A stretch of DNA of 64,000 nt from Candidatus Dormiibacterota bacterium (GCA_003162415.1 PMOL01000005.1:62001-126000); one strand, 5' to 3'; shown: positions 28,507 to 36,877, numbered from the stretch's first letter. Numbers and translations: made by a program. The notes: generated from the letters alone by a model not told the origin.

Positions 28507-28883
28507 GCAAGGCGGCGCTGGCGACCAGCGCCGGCCGGTTGGAGGAGCGCGTGCGCGCTGAGCTCGACTGGAAGGCGCGCCTCCGCCGCGACGGCCCTCG
28601 CTATGCGGCGATCGCCGGCGGGGCGGTCGTCCTGATCGGAACGATCGTGCTGGTCCGGTCGCGCCTCCGCGGCGACAAAGCCGAGGAGGAGGCGGCCCCC
28701 GCGACGCTCGACGAGCTCGTGGCCGAGCTCCAGTCGCTGCGCAAGGAGATCAAGAAGGGCGGGGACAAGACCCCGGTCTGGCAGAAGGTCGTTCTCCGCG
28801 GGGTGAGCGCCGCGGCGTCCGCCGGCGGAGCCTATGCGGCCAAGCGGCTCGTCGACCGGCAGGAGGCTAAGGCCGGGGCCTGA
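28464..28883 (+). CDS. Hypothetical membrane-anchored protein, partner of Holin-X
   Basis: 139 residues from a GTG with AGGAGG 7 nt upstream; the gene overlaps the 3' end of the holin-X gene by 43 nt, so the two are translationally coupled. An N-terminal charged helical part (EAQRQRELSKAALATSAGRL) is followed by a membrane helix at about 50-70 (YAAIAGGAVVLIGTIVLV), an acidic/helical linker and a C-terminal GVSAAASAGGAYAAKRL helix. The layout resembles YqjD/DUF3618-type proteins that accompany YqjE. Convergent with the thioesterase gene, overlapping by 17 nt. Confidence 0.75.
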   Translation: MAPGTDEAQRQRELSKAALATSAGRLEERVRAELDWKARLRRDGPRYAAIAGGAVVLIGTIVLVRSRLRGDKAEEEAAPATLDELVAELQSLRKEIKKGGDKTPVWQKVVLRGVSAAASAGGAYAAKRLVDRQEAKAGA

Positions 28884-29265
28884 CAGCGATCGTGACCCGG
28901 CCGATGGCGCAGAGTGCGCCGTCGTCGTTGGTGATCTCGACGTCCCAGATCCAGGTGGTTCGCCCCCGGTGGCGGGGCGTGGCATCGGCGTGGATGGTCC
29001 CGGTCGTGATCGGGCGCAGGAAGTTCATGTTGTTGGACATCCCGACGCTGATGTTGCCCGCGTCGTTGACGCCCAGGTAGGTGCCGACTGAGGTGATCGT
29101 CTCGGCCATCGCGCAGAAGACACCGCCGTGGACAATGCCGAAGGGTTGGAGGACCTTGGGGGTGACCGGGCACGTGGCGGTCATATGCTCCGGGGAGGTC
29201 TCGCCGAACTCGAGCCCGTAGAGGGCATCGAAGACCATGTTCTGCCCGGGATCGAGGCTCGCCAT
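28867..29265 (-). CDS. PaaI-type hotdog-fold thioesterase
   Basis: 132 residues. PFGIVHGGVFCAMAETITSV is the active-site block of PaaI/YdiI-type hotdog thioesterases (HGG and the downstream acidic residue), followed by the strands ISVGMSNNMNFLRPITTG and TWIWDVEITNDDGALCAIG. Expected to hydrolyse an acyl- or aryl-CoA thioester. No substrate clue from neighbours. Confidence 0.93.
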   Translation of the reverse strand: MASLDPGQNMVFDALYGLEFGETSPEHMTATCPVTPKVLQPFGIVHGGVFCAMAETITSVGTYLGVNDAGNISVGMSNNMNFLRPITTGTIHADATPRHRGRTTWIWDVEITNDDGALCAIGRVTIAVRPRP

Positions 29266-29305
29266 ACGGCGGGCAAGTGTCGCACGGACCCCGGCGGGGT
29301 CGCGG

Positions 29306-29626
29306 TCAGCGCTTGACGAGCAGCTCGGTCAGCGCGCCTTCGTGCGAGGAGAGCAGGGAGTGGAGCTCGAGCATCTCGTCACCGGTGATCGGGTCGGCGA
29401 CGTCCGGGACGCCCTCATCGATGGCAGGGACCTTGTTCTCCTCGGCCTCGGTCTGGAAGATGATCTGAAGGAGGTTCTCGTCGTTGCAGGACGCGCAGGT
29501 CACCCGGACCAGCGCGCGGTTGCCCTGCTGGGCGAGGACGTTGATCCCGCAGTCGGCCATGTTCTCGCCACACGCCGAGCAGCGATAGCGCCGGGCCTGA
29601 AAACGGAGCAGCTCAAGCAGATCCAT
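29306..29626 (-). CDS. Small CxxC zinc-ribbon protein (CpXC-like)
   Basis: 106 residues starting MDLLELLRFQARRYRC. Two cysteine pairs (RCSACGENM and RVTCASCNDEN) bracket a central strand (GINVLAQQGNRALV), which suggests a zinc ribbon. The C-terminal third is acidic and helical (DVADPITGDEMLELHSLLSS). The pattern occurs in uncharacterised proteins of Chloroflexota and Actinobacteria. It is the last chromosomal gene before the tRNA-Gln integration site. Confidence 0.75.
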   Translation of the reverse strand: MDLLELLRFQARRYRCSACGENMADCGINVLAQQGNRALVRVTCASCNDENLLQIIFQTEAEENKVPAIDEGVPDVADPITGDEMLELHSLLSSHEGALTELLVKR

Positions 29627-29705
29627 CACTCCCCAGTATATGCCGCGTGCCGAGGCGGCAAACAGGGGGTCCCGCGGGGCGTCCGGTACACTCGATTGCC
29701 TCCGC

Positions 29706-29780
29706 TGGGGAGTGGCCAAGTGGTAAGGCAGCTGATTCTGGATCAGCCAATCAGAGGTTCGAATCCTCTCTCCCCAGCCA
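29706..29780 (+). tRNA. tRNA-Gln (CTG anticodon), integration target
   Basis: A 75-nt cloverleaf with encoded CCA. Acceptor TGGGGAG (29706-29712) pairs with CTCCCCA (29770-29776). The anticodon stem GCTGA/TCAGC encloses TTCTGGA, giving anticodon CTG. The T-arm is AGAGG-TTCGAAT-CCTCT, discriminator G, then CCA. Its 3' half from the variable-loop edge onward is repeated downstream, marking it as the attachment site of an integrative element. Confidence 0.95.
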
Positions 29781-29781
29781 A
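29748..29781 (+). repeat. attL: 3' part of tRNA-Gln
   Basis: These 34 bases, from the 3' edge of the anticodon arm through CCA plus one base, are identical to 59967-60000. The last 24 (29757-29780) also recur at 36878-36901. Tyrosine recombinases commonly use tRNA 3' ends as crossover sites and leave such direct repeats at both ends of the inserted DNA. Confidence 0.85.
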
Positions 29782-29947
29782 CCCGGCCCTACCCGACTTT
29801 TGAATTCATTTCGAGAGATTTCGGGTCCGGCGAGTGGTGATATGAGCCTCCGTCGAGATATGGGTCAGTTGATGCACGGGAGCGGTTTCTGGAGCTTAGT
29901 TGCCCCAGATTTGAACTCAGACAACCACTTTCTTGTGAGGGCTTCCA

Positions 29948-30889
29948 ATGACTATCCGCATCGTTAGTAGCGTTAAGCGCTCGTCCCTCGTCGAGCTCAC
30001 CACCCAGTACCTGGTGCACTGCCGTGCCCGGGGGCTCATGCCCAAGAGCCTGAAACAGTATCACTACTCGATCGACGCCGTCTTCCTCCCCTGGTGCGAA
30101 GAGCAGGGGATCACCGAGATTGGTCAACTCGACCAGCGCCAGCTCGACGCCTTCACGGTGATGCTCCACGACCATCGGACCGCGGCGGGCCAACCGCTTT
30201 CCCGGAGCTCCATCCGCACCTACATACGACCCGTGGGCCTGATGCTCAACTGGGCGAAGAGGGCGGGAGAGGAGGTCAAAGCGAAGCCGCAAATGCCACG
30301 TCGCGAGCGCCAGCCCCGCGACGTGCTCAGCCGCGAGGAGGTCGACCTCCTCGAGGCGGCGATGCCCTCCGAGCGGGACAAACTCATCATCCGGATCTTC
30401 GCCGACTGCGGTCTCCGGCTCAACGAACTCACCCAGCTCAATGCCGATGACATCATCAAGGTGTACGGCAAGCACTGGCTCCGGGTCCTCGGCAAACGCG
30501 ATCGTCCCCGAGACGTCCCAATCCCGCTCGAGCTACTCCATCGCCTCGAGCGGCACATCGCCAAACGTCCGAAGGACCGCATCTCCGAGGCGATCTTCCT
30601 CGCGTACAGGGGAACGCGGCTCGGCGAGCATCTGGCACTGACCTCCGGCGGCGTCTATCAGGTGGTCAAGGAAGCAGTTGCTCGTGCTGGGATCACCAAG
30701 CGCGTCTACCCGCACCTCCTCCGCCATTCGTGGATGACGGAATTGCTCCGCAACGGTCTAAGTGCGGACCAAATCAGCCCGATCGCTGGCGCGTCCCCTG
30801 CCGTGATTTCTGAGTGCTACGCCCACCTCACCCGGGACGACGGCCACGACGCCATGCTCCGCGCGCTCTCGGCGCGGATCCGGCGATGA
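29948..30889 (+). CDS. Tyrosine recombinase / integrase
   Basis: 313 residues. The N-terminal SAM-like core-binding domain (LTTQYLVHCRARGLMPKSLK) spans about 15-105 and the catalytic domain 125-310. Catalytic residues visible: Arg157 in DCGLRLNEL, Lys183 in VLGKRDRPRDV, His256/Arg259 in HLLRHSW and nucleophile Tyr291 in SECYAHLT. The usual LGH box III before the tyrosine reads AGA here, so the third histidine is replaced by Ala282. It sits 168 bp after tRNA-Gln and points into the island, the standard arrangement for a tRNA-targeting element. Confidence 0.93.
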   Translation: MTIRIVSSVKRSSLVELTTQYLVHCRARGLMPKSLKQYHYSIDAVFLPWCEEQGITEIGQLDQRQLDAFTVMLHDHRTAAGQPLSRSSIRTYIRPVGLMLNWAKRAGEEVKAKPQMPRRERQPRDVLSREEVDLLEAAMPSERDKLIIRIFADCGLRLNELTQLNADDIIKVYGKHWLRVLGKRDRPRDVPIPLELLHRLERHIAKRPKDRISEAIFLAYRGTRLGEHLALTSGGVYQVVKEAVARAGITKRVYPHLLRHSWMTELLRNGLSADQISPIAGASPAVISECYAHLTRDDGHDAMLRALSARIRR

Positions 30890-30916
30890 GTCGCCGGATA
30901 GACGACCTGGTGATCG

Positions 30917-31150
30917 CTATGCCGGCCCCGTAGGTGGTGGGGGGATGAGCCGCTTCAGGAACTCACTCGGCGGAATAGCCTGCAGCACCTTCTCGATTTC
31001 CCGAGCCGATGCCTCCGCGATACGTCTCCCGGCTAGCGCCGCGCTCACGGTTGCGGGACTCAAGTGCGCCCGCTTAGCGAGGTCGAAAGCGCTCAGAGCG
31101 CGAATCGCCAACTCGTAACGGAGGAGAACGGGGTCGAATGCGACGCTCAT
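30917..31150 (-). CDS. Small XRE-type helix-turn-helix protein
   Basis: 77 residues: MSVAFDPVLLRYELAIRALS, then AFDLAKRAHLSPATVSAALAG (helix-turn-helix) and REIEKVLQAIPPSEFL. A single-domain Cro/CI-like protein in the position of an excision or lysogeny-type regulator, convergent with the integrase. It is related to the small HTH protein at 34373 (both have FD-x2-LR...LA...L-x8-L-x4-R...), which suggests duplicated element backbones. Confidence 0.75.
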   Translation of the reverse strand: MSVAFDPVLLRYELAIRALSAFDLAKRAHLSPATVSAALAGRRIAEASAREIEKVLQAIPPSEFLKRLIPPPPTGPA

Positions 31151-31365
31151 CGGCTGACTCGTGAGGTGTCAGCCGCATTGCGGCACAGTTGGTGGAGGTG
31201 CGCTCCGATATGTCGCGCCGGGTGCACGCGCTGCGGTTCTGCGTCCATGACAACCTAGCCGATTCGCCCGCCTGATCGGGAGACGACGGCGATTGCCACT
31301 GCCACTGCCTTCTGGCAGGGGAGGCGCTAACTTATTGAGCCGAGTCGGCTGGTGTTGGAAAGAGT

Positions 31366-32031
31366 CTACCGCGGCCGGTGGGCGTGGGCAAGTGGCTGCG
31401 TCGCCTCAGTTCGAGCCCACATGAGAAGCTCCAATTCGGGGTCAGGAACACTCAGCAAGTACGGTCGGTCCGGCTTGATCACAAAAAAGTCCTCCTGCCG
31501 GATCGACCGTCCTTGGGCACCCTCGTTGAGCAGGGTGAGCCTCGGACTGCTGAACATGACGCTCATCGCCATGTCAAGAGGGACCGAGGTTCTCTTCGTC
31601 GTGCGCGTCCCCGGCGGCTCAGCTCGCGCAACTCCCCCGCCGCCGTCTCTGACCTGATGCCAGAGCGACCTGAACCAGCTGCCGCTCTCCCCTGCGAGGT
31701 CCGCCTTCCATCGATCCACGACCCCGGGGATCAACTCGTTCAACAGATCGGCAGTCACGAGGTTTATGCGCCCACATTCGGGGCATCGCACCTCGGCGGG
31801 CAGCGGGGGTGTGATTGCGAATAGCTCAAACCCATCTAAGTGCGGCCGGCGCCGATGGGTCGCGGTGATTGGGAACCAGTTCCGCTGGATGGCGTCTTCC
31901 CGCACGCGTGCGCGCCGGGTCATCGCCCAAAGCCCGGATGGGCTGGTTCTCCTGAAACCCTCAGGGAGGACGTAGGCGACGCCGCATCGAGCCGTGGCCG
32001 GTGCTTGAGCTTCGATCAACGCTTGATACAT
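31366..32031 (-). CDS. Hypothetical protein with CxxC zinc-finger-like motif
   Basis: 221 residues from the ATG at MYQALIEAQAPAT; the frame continues upstream but with arginine-rich shadow composition. An NWFPITATHRRRPHLDGFEL segment leads to EVRCPECGRINLVTADLL, one CxxC that could bind metal with partners not obvious. The C-terminal half (DFFVIKPDRPYLLSVPDPEL) is well-formed protein. No family recognised. It is the largest gene of the island's gene-poor left part. Confidence 0.6.
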   Translation of the reverse strand: MYQALIEAQAPATARCGVAYVLPEGFRRTSPSGLWAMTRRARVREDAIQRNWFPITATHRRRPHLDGFELFAITPPLPAEVRCPECGRINLVTADLLNELIPGVVDRWKADLAGESGSWFRSLWHQVRDGGGGVARAEPPGTRTTKRTSVPLDMAMSVMFSSPRLTLLNEGAQGRSIRQEDFFVIKPDRPYLLSVPDPELELLMWARTEATQPLAHAHRPR

Positions 32032-32455
32032 GCGCGGTGTGCCCGCGATCACGTCTGGCAGCGGGCCGGGGAAGGTGCGGCGAACGCTGCTCGTGTGAAG
32101 TCGCCCAACCCGACCATTGCAGCGTGATAGGCCGCAGAAGAGGACGGGGATCTCATTGCGCAGCGCCAGGCGTGGGACGACCGATGTCACGCCGGGTCGC
32201 CAGGCGACAGATACCGCCGATCTGGTATCGCGGTCATTTCGCGATCGACAATAACGCTGATCCGAGCGCTCAGGGGGGACCTTGCCCAAACGGGATTGGA
32301 ATGCCCTATCGGAGCACCGCGTGATGCCCAAGCGTCGACAGGCGAGGTGGTGCGGCCCCACAACACGCCCGGGCGATCAGTGACCTGCGGTCCACCTGTG
32401 GAGGCGACGGCGGCAAGCTCCGGGTATTGCTCAACCCGCTGACGTTGCGGAGCGC

Positions 32456-32490
32456 CCCCTTCGCGCGCGCGTAAGGCGCGCGCGAAGGGG
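32456..32490. repeat. Perfect 15-bp hairpin
   Basis: CCCCTTCGCGCGCGC (32456-32470) and its exact complement (32476-32490) flank the loop GTAAG. Outside the stem, CTCAACC (32430-32436) and GGTTGAG (32492-32498) extend the dyad. There is no T-run, so this is not a standard intrinsic terminator. It lies in a 1.2-kb stretch without a gene (32032-33245). Confidence 0.6.
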
Positions 32491-32573
32491 AGGTTGAGAT
32501 CCGCCTGCCCCCGGATTACTCAACGCGCACTCTAGTGCGGTTCTTTCACGGCCGTAGGGGTCACTTACTCCCT

Positions 32574-32592
32574 CCGGATAGGCACTATCCGG
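32574..32592. repeat. Short inverted repeat
   Basis: CCGGATAG (32574-32581) and CTATCCGG (32585-32592) form a perfect 8-bp stem with a 3-nt loop, in non-coding island DNA. It could be an operator or RNA hairpin; no gene starts within 400 bp downstream. Confidence 0.4.
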
Positions 32593-32945
32593 CACATGAC
32601 GGCCACTGACTGACCCTCCAGCGGGTGATCGAAGGCCTTCTCGGACTCCCACAGGTCAGCCGATTGACACTTCCCGAACTCAGCGGGCGCATCGACACAC
32701 GCACACCGATGACTTGCCGAATGTTGTTTGCGAATTTTTCGTCGCCACTTTTTTTCTAAGCAGTGCCGCTCCACACACGACAGAAGCGTGCCTGATGCGC
32801 CCGCGGAGCGCCCGAGGGTCGGCGCCCCCCAAGAACCGTCGCCTCTTCGACTCGGACGGGACCTGTCATGGACACATCCGCTGCCGTCGGGCGGTCCAGA
32901 GTCGCCTCGGCCGAACTCAGCACGAGCATTTTGTGGCTCCGACCC

Positions 32946-32984
32946 GATATGACAAAGTTGCTATATGGCCCCTGCGAAGATAGT
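32946..32984 (+). promoter_or_regulatory. Operator and -10 box, copy 1
   Basis: A 22-bp dyad at 32946-32967 (arms GATATGACAA and TTGCTATATG), nearly identical to the site at 33198-33219, is followed by GATAGT (32979-32984) as a weaker -10. It would drive only the truncated gene start at 32996. Confidence 0.5.
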
Positions 32985-32995
32985 CTACTCAAGGG

Positions 32996-33048
32996 GTGCC
33001 GGGAGCCCTCCGTCACGCGCTGCTCAGCTCGCCGAGCCCAGAGAGAGC
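32996..33048 (+). pseudogene. Truncated padR gene start
   Basis: GTG at 32996 opens MPGALRHALLSSPSPERA, which parallels MSGALRHALLGSLSQERA of the intact gene at 33246. After about 17 codons the sequence runs into the second repeat copy and loses all similarity to PadR. It is a relic of the duplication that produced the second promoter. Confidence 0.65.
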
Positions 33049-33300
33049 GATGCGTCCGCTAAGGCTCGAGGGCCGACGCCCTCCAGAGCCGTCGCCTTAC
33101 CGACTCGGGAGCCCCGGTCTTAGACGCGCACGCCGCCAGCGGACGGTCCAAAGGAGCCTCGCCCAAGCTGAGCAACAGCACCTTGTGAACTTCACCGCAT
33201 ATGGCAAAGTTGCTATATGGTCGCTGCGAAGATAATCTACTGAAGGTGTCTGGAGCCCTCCGTCACGCGCTGCTCGGCTCGCTGAGCCAAGAGAGAGCGA
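33049..33300 (+). repeat. Duplicated padR upstream region, copy 2
   Basis: The second unit of the tandem duplication described for 32791-33048. It contains the functional operator (33198-33219), the -10 box GATAAT (33231-33236) and the 5' end of the intact padR gene. Confidence 0.75.
33198..33236 (+). promoter_or_regulatory. padR operator and promoter
   Basis: A 22-bp dyad (arms CATATGGCAA at 33198-33207 and TTGCTATATG at 33210-33219, 9 of 11 base pairs symmetrical) overlaps a -35-like TTGCTA. GATAAT at 33231-33236 is the -10. The predicted transcript start is within about 3 nt of the GTG at 33246, so the message would be almost leaderless. PadR proteins bind AT-rich dyads of about this size in their own promoters. 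Confidence 0.65.
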
Positions 33301-33764
33301 GTGGCTACGAGCTTGCTCGAAGGTTCGAACGCACGCCGTGGCGCTACGCCTGGCATGCCCAGTACAGCCAGATCCGGCCTGAGCTAGGCCGGATGGCGAT
33401 CGATGGTCTTATTACTGTGGTGGCGACGGGTGCTCGGCACCGGCGTACGTACTCGATCACCCGGTCCGGCCTGACGGAACTCCAGCGATGGGTGCGCAAT
33501 CCTCCTGCAGCGTTCGGCGCACGGAGCGAATTCGTGCTGCGGCTCTTCCTGTTGTCGACCCTCGACGCGGCTGACGTCCGGATCCTCCTAACTCCGGTGG
33601 CCGATGACAGTGCCCAAGAACTCGAGCGGCTGCGCGCCGCCATGGCGACCGCGAACGCCGGCCCACGGCTGTCGTTCGATCGACTGGCCACCGAGTTCAG
33701 CATCCGATCGGTGCAGGCGCTCCATGACTGGGCGATGTGGGCCCTGGCCGAACTCGACCGTTGA
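33246..33764 (+). CDS. PadR-family transcriptional regulator
   Basis: 172 residues from GTG (MSGALRHALLGSLSQERASG); the ATG at 33201 in the same frame is rejected because it lies inside the operator. The winged helix continues YELARRFERTPWRYAWHAQY, SQIRPELGRMAIDGLI and RRTYSITRSGLTELQRWV. A C-terminal helical dimerisation domain (FVLRLFLLSTLDAADVRILL) matches PadR subfamily 2. The target is at least its own promoter. No detoxification gene is adjacent, so the effector is unknown. Confidence 0.85.
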   Translation: MSGALRHALLGSLSQERASGYELARRFERTPWRYAWHAQYSQIRPELGRMAIDGLITVVATGARHRRTYSITRSGLTELQRWVRNPPAAFGARSEFVLRLFLLSTLDAADVRILLTPVADDSAQELERLRAAMATANAGPRLSFDRLATEFSIRSVQALHDWAMWALAELDR

Positions 33765-34372
33765 CAGAAGGCGCCTGAGAAATCCTGAGCGGTGCCGCGA
33801 GCGTGGGACCTGTGCCTCGACTGCGGCGCCAAGCGTAGAGAGCACTCGTCCCACGTCGCCACTGGTGACCAGGCGATGGCGGCGATCCGCCCCCGCCGAC
33901 ACCCCTGAACTCGATTCTCGGGGATTCCACGGCCCGCTGGACAACTCTATCTTGGCCATTCTTGGGCGGGCATTCGGACTCCACGCCGATGACGCGGGAA
34001 CCACCATAGATGCTCCATGGCCACTACCGCAGGGCCCTCGCAACCCACCTGGGGCCGCACCGGCATGGTCTGGAGGGTCGCGTCGGACCCGCCCTCGCGA
34101 GCCGGTCCGACCCCTGGCGCAGCCCACCCGTTTGACCGCTGTCGAGGAGGCCATCGCCGCGTGGTTGAGCGCCCGGCGATTCGCCCGTTCGACGGCCGCT
34201 GCGCCACACCAGCGCCGGAGAGTGCCTGGGCGCGGGGTGGCGCGCCCAGCGCGGCACCGTGACCATCGACCAGCCCAGACCGAGGTTGGTGCCGTCTACC
34301 TACGCTCTCTGCGCGACCGGGATGCATCGCCGTCGATCCGAGCCCGCGATTCATGGAGCCGATTAGAGATAG
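33765..34372. other. Gene-free stretch of the island
   Basis: About 600 bp where all open frames on both strands have proline/arginine-rich shadow composition. No RNA gene, terminator or strong repeat is seen. It is probably decayed element DNA between the padR gene and the second small HTH gene. Confidence 0.4.
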
Positions 34373-34606
34373 ATGCCGCTCTGGAACCCTCGCTCGGGCG
34401 CCTTCGACGGCGCGCAGCTGCGCGGCGCGATCGTCATGCGGGGCTGGACCATCGCTGAGTTTGCGGCGCTGTCCAAGATCAGCCTTGCCTGCCTGTATCG
34501 GGCCCTGGGCGGGTATCGGGTCACCGATCGGACCGCGATTCGGATCTTCGAGGGCTTGCGCCAGGGTCACCCGCTCCCTCTCCCCGAACTACCGAACGCT
34601 CGGTAG
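34373..34606 (+). CDS. Small XRE-type helix-turn-helix protein
   Basis: 77 residues with the DNA-binding core GWTIAEFAALSKISLACLYR followed by RVTDRTAIRIFEGLRQ. Length and pattern match the small HTH protein at 30917-31150, suggesting a second element backbone. A terminal repeat block starts 63 nt after its stop, so it would be the last gene of that element. No strong ribosome site is seen. Confidence 0.65.
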   Translation: MPLWNPRSGAFDGAQLRGAIVMRGWTIAEFAALSKISLACLYRALGGYRVTDRTAIRIFEGLRQGHPLPLPELPNAR

Positions 34607-34668
34607 AAGCCGTCCGCCTGGGCGTGCCGGTGCTGGGCGTGGCAGCGCCGCACCACGTCGAGCGAACG

Positions 34669-34816
34669 GTGGCCATCCTGGAGCGGCCGCTGACGGCCGC
34701 GGTCGGCTGATCAGTCGATGAACAACAGCGGAGTCGTCGCGTCACCGCGCTCTCGGGAATTCAGCACTCGTGCCGGCCGGCCCTGGGGTAGAGCGGAGGA
34801 CTTTGGCTCAGCAACC
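34669..34816 (+). repeat. Element-end repeat block, copy A
   Basis: Begins GTGGCCATCCTGGAG and contains GATCAGTCGATGAACA, CGGAGTCGTCG and TTTGGCTCAGC. It aligns with 35851-36010 and 59821-60000, but the tRNA-like core after TGGCTCAG is degenerate here (from 34815 on). Probably the right end of an old integration. Confidence 0.7.
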
Positions 34817-35005
34817 ATGGGTTAGGATCGAACCCACGCTGCCAATCCGACCGATCGGGAGAGCCGGTCGGCCTCACCCTCATCCTCAGCGCCCGGGTCG
34901 CTGCGCCGGCGGCGCTCGCACTCGCGGGCCCGGGTTCCTTCACCGTACGTCGAGGGCGGACTGGGCTGCCTTCCCCCCATCGAAGCCCAGGGGCTGGCGG
35001 ATGGC

Positions 35006-35695
35006 TCAGTCGGACTGGTGCTGTTCTTCGTTTTCAGCCGTGTGGCTGGGAGAGGGAGGGCGTGCAGAAGGCGCTGAGTGGGCAATGTCGAGCCTTTCCG
35101 GCGATGCGATGGTGACGCTGCGGAGTGCCTCCTCGACTCGGACGTTGTCTTGAAGGCTTTCAATCGCGCCACCCACGAGCCAATTGGCAACGTAGACCGC
35201 GTCAATGGCGAGCTTCCGGCCTGCTCGACGATCCATTGATGTCAGCATTCCTGCAAGCCACTCGAAGTCCTCAAAGACCGAGACGCCGTTGGCGACCCGC
35301 TGACGCTGGACAAATGGCTCAAGGACAGTCCACCAGCGGACTGTAACGAGGCCGAATACGCGCCAGAGCAGTTTGATGTCGAGGTGCCCGCTCCGGCCGA
35401 GCGAAGCCAACCCTTCAAAGTAGTTGCCGACGCTCACCCCAGCTCCGAGAGGTATGTCCACCTTGTCGCGAAGCGCTAGGAGGATCGTGAGTTGATAGCG
35501 AGCCATCCGCTCCTCGTCGAACTGTCGCGTATACAGGGCGACTTGCTCGACGGAATGTGAGCTCCGGGCGGTACGTAACTGTCGGTAGATCGCGATGAAC
35601 GTGATCGCGAGGGCCGTGAACTGGAGCGCGGCCCAGAACCACTCCGAGCCTGGTCCGAAGAATGCCATCCCCTTGGTGTTGATGAACGTCACCAC
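35006..35695 (-). CDS. Membrane-anchored hypothetical protein
   Basis: 229 residues. One N-terminal membrane helix at about 18-38 (EWFWAALQFTALAITFIAIY) is followed by a long cytoplasmic helical region (RQLRTARSSHSVEQVALYTR, ARYQLTILLALRDKVDIPLG, DIKLLWRVFGLVTVRWWTVL). The tail is proline/serine-rich. The layout resembles DUF4760-type proteins found in mobile elements. It lies between two copies of the element-end repeat, so it may be the only cargo of a small element. Confidence 0.75.
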   Translation of the reverse strand: MVTFINTKGMAFFGPGSEWFWAALQFTALAITFIAIYRQLRTARSSHSVEQVALYTRQFDEERMARYQLTILLALRDKVDIPLGAGVSVGNYFEGLASLGRSGHLDIKLLWRVFGLVTVRWWTVLEPFVQRQRVANGVSVFEDFEWLAGMLTSMDRRAGRKLAIDAVYVANWLVGGAIESLQDNVRVEEALRSVTIASPERLDIAHSAPSARPPSPSHTAENEEQHQSD

Positions 35696-35850
35696 TTATC
35701 CCTCCGTTCCGCTGACAGGATGGGCGGGACGATACAGAGCGCGGGATCGGCGAGCAACGAGCGCTGTGGGGCCGAACGTCCGTGAGCACCCGAGGTAGCT
35801 ACTAACGCGCATTCGACCTCGCGAACGTTGTGCCAGTCCCTTGAGCCGCG

Positions 35851-36010
35851 GCGTTGCCATAGTGGAACCGCCGTCGCCGGCAGCGCCCCATGGATCAGTC
35901 GGTGGACAGGAGCGGGGTCGTCGGGTCAGCCGAACCTCCGGAGTTCACCGTGCCCGTAGCGCAGGCGATGACGGTAGATCGAAGAACGCTGGCTCAGCCA
36001 ATCAGAACCT
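35851..36010 (+). repeat. Element-end repeat block, copy B
   Basis: Contains GCGTTGCCAT, ATGGATCAGTCGGTGGACAG, GGAGTTCACCGTGCCCGTAG and GCTGGCTCAGCCAATCAGA. The last part matches the tRNA-Gln sequence up to AATCAGA and then diverges. It aligns with copies A and C and marks another element end. Confidence 0.7.
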
Positions 36011-36241
36011 CGTATCCGTGCCTGAGCGCTGTGGCGGCGACGGTGGGAGGCCAAGCGTAGTGTCAACACTTATCGGCTGATCGTTTACCCTCCGACACGA
36101 CGAGGCGTTCGCGCCGAGCGCTGAATCACACGTGATCAGGGCGACACCCGGTTGAAAGCAGCCGATGCGGACGCTGTATGGTGGTCGCCCGACGGGCAGA
36201 GACACGCCGTGACCGCACCGGCGCGCCGGGCAGGAGATCCA

Positions 36242-36802
36242 ATGGCGTTGACGACGGGCACCTACACGATCGGGCCCGACCACGGAAAGCTACTCATCAA
36301 GACGGCACGCGAGGGGGCCGCCGCGAGGATGGGTCACGACCTCACACTCGAGGCAACACGCTGGAGCGCGACGGTAGTCGTAGACGCCCGCGATCCCACC
36401 CGCTCGAGCGTTAGTGCGGCGGTCGACGCTACCTCGCTGGAGGTTCGCGACGCTCGTGGAGGAGCGATCGCCCTCACCGACAAGCAGCGGGGTGAGATCG
36501 GCACCAACATCCGCGACAAGGTACTCAACACCTCCAAGCACCCAGAGATCTCATTCCGCTCGACGCTGATCGCCGGCGACGCAACGGCCGCAACGGTGAC
36601 GGGCGATCTCACGATCGCAGGGAGCACACGACCGGTGCAACTCCGCCTGACCGCACACTCCGATGCCGACCGCGTCACCGGGGCGGCCACCATCGTCCAG
36701 ACCACCCACGGCATCAAGCTGTACTCCGCGATGTTCGGCACGCTCAAGGTCAAGGACGTGGTCGAGATCGAGGTGGACGTGAGGTTGCCTGCCGGCCGGT
36801 GA
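36242..36802 (+). CDS. YceI-family lipocalin-like protein
   Basis: 186 residues with no signal peptide. The YceI beta-barrel pattern is clear: GTYTIGPDHGKLLIKTAREG, DATSLEVRD, NIRDKVLNTSKHPEISFRST, VTGDLTIAGSTRPVQLRLTA and GIKLYSAMFGTLKVKDVVEI. YceI proteins bind isoprenoid or fatty-acid-like amphiphiles. A second YceI gene lies at 41205, each placed shortly before a LuxR-type ATPase regulator. It ends about 75 bp before an att core. Confidence 0.9.
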   Translation: MALTTGTYTIGPDHGKLLIKTAREGAAARMGHDLTLEATRWSATVVVDARDPTRSSVSAAVDATSLEVRDARGGAIALTDKQRGEIGTNIRDKVLNTSKHPEISFRSTLIAGDATAATVTGDLTIAGSTRPVQLRLTAHSDADRVTGAATIVQTTHGIKLYSAMFGTLKVKDVVEIEVDVRLPAGR

Positions 36803-36877
36803 GCTGTTCGCCCCGCGGCCTCGTTGGTAACGGAAATGGGGTAAGGCGGCCGGATCGTCGGACTCCATAGACAAGAA

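Larger units (their letters stand above)
32791..33048 (+). repeat. Duplicated padR upstream region, copy 1
   Basis: Aligns with 33049-33300 over its whole length with small indels (offset 252-256 bp), including the operator, the -10 box and the first codons of the padR-type gene. Copy 1 is broken after about 17 codons, where copy 2 begins, so it is a tandem segmental duplication. Confidence 0.75.

Noticed and set aside
28090..28883. Prophage lysis cassette
   Set aside because: The holin-like protein belongs to the chromosomal Holin-X/YqjE family and there are no endolysin or phage structural genes nearby.
32360..33300. CRISPR array
   Set aside because: The repeats here are two 250-bp units plus hairpins; there are no short regularly spaced repeats with unique spacers anywhere in the window.
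33604..34458. 284-codon frame overlapping the end of padR
   Set aside because: Pro/Arg/Ser-rich shadow of padR in another frame, with no domain pattern.
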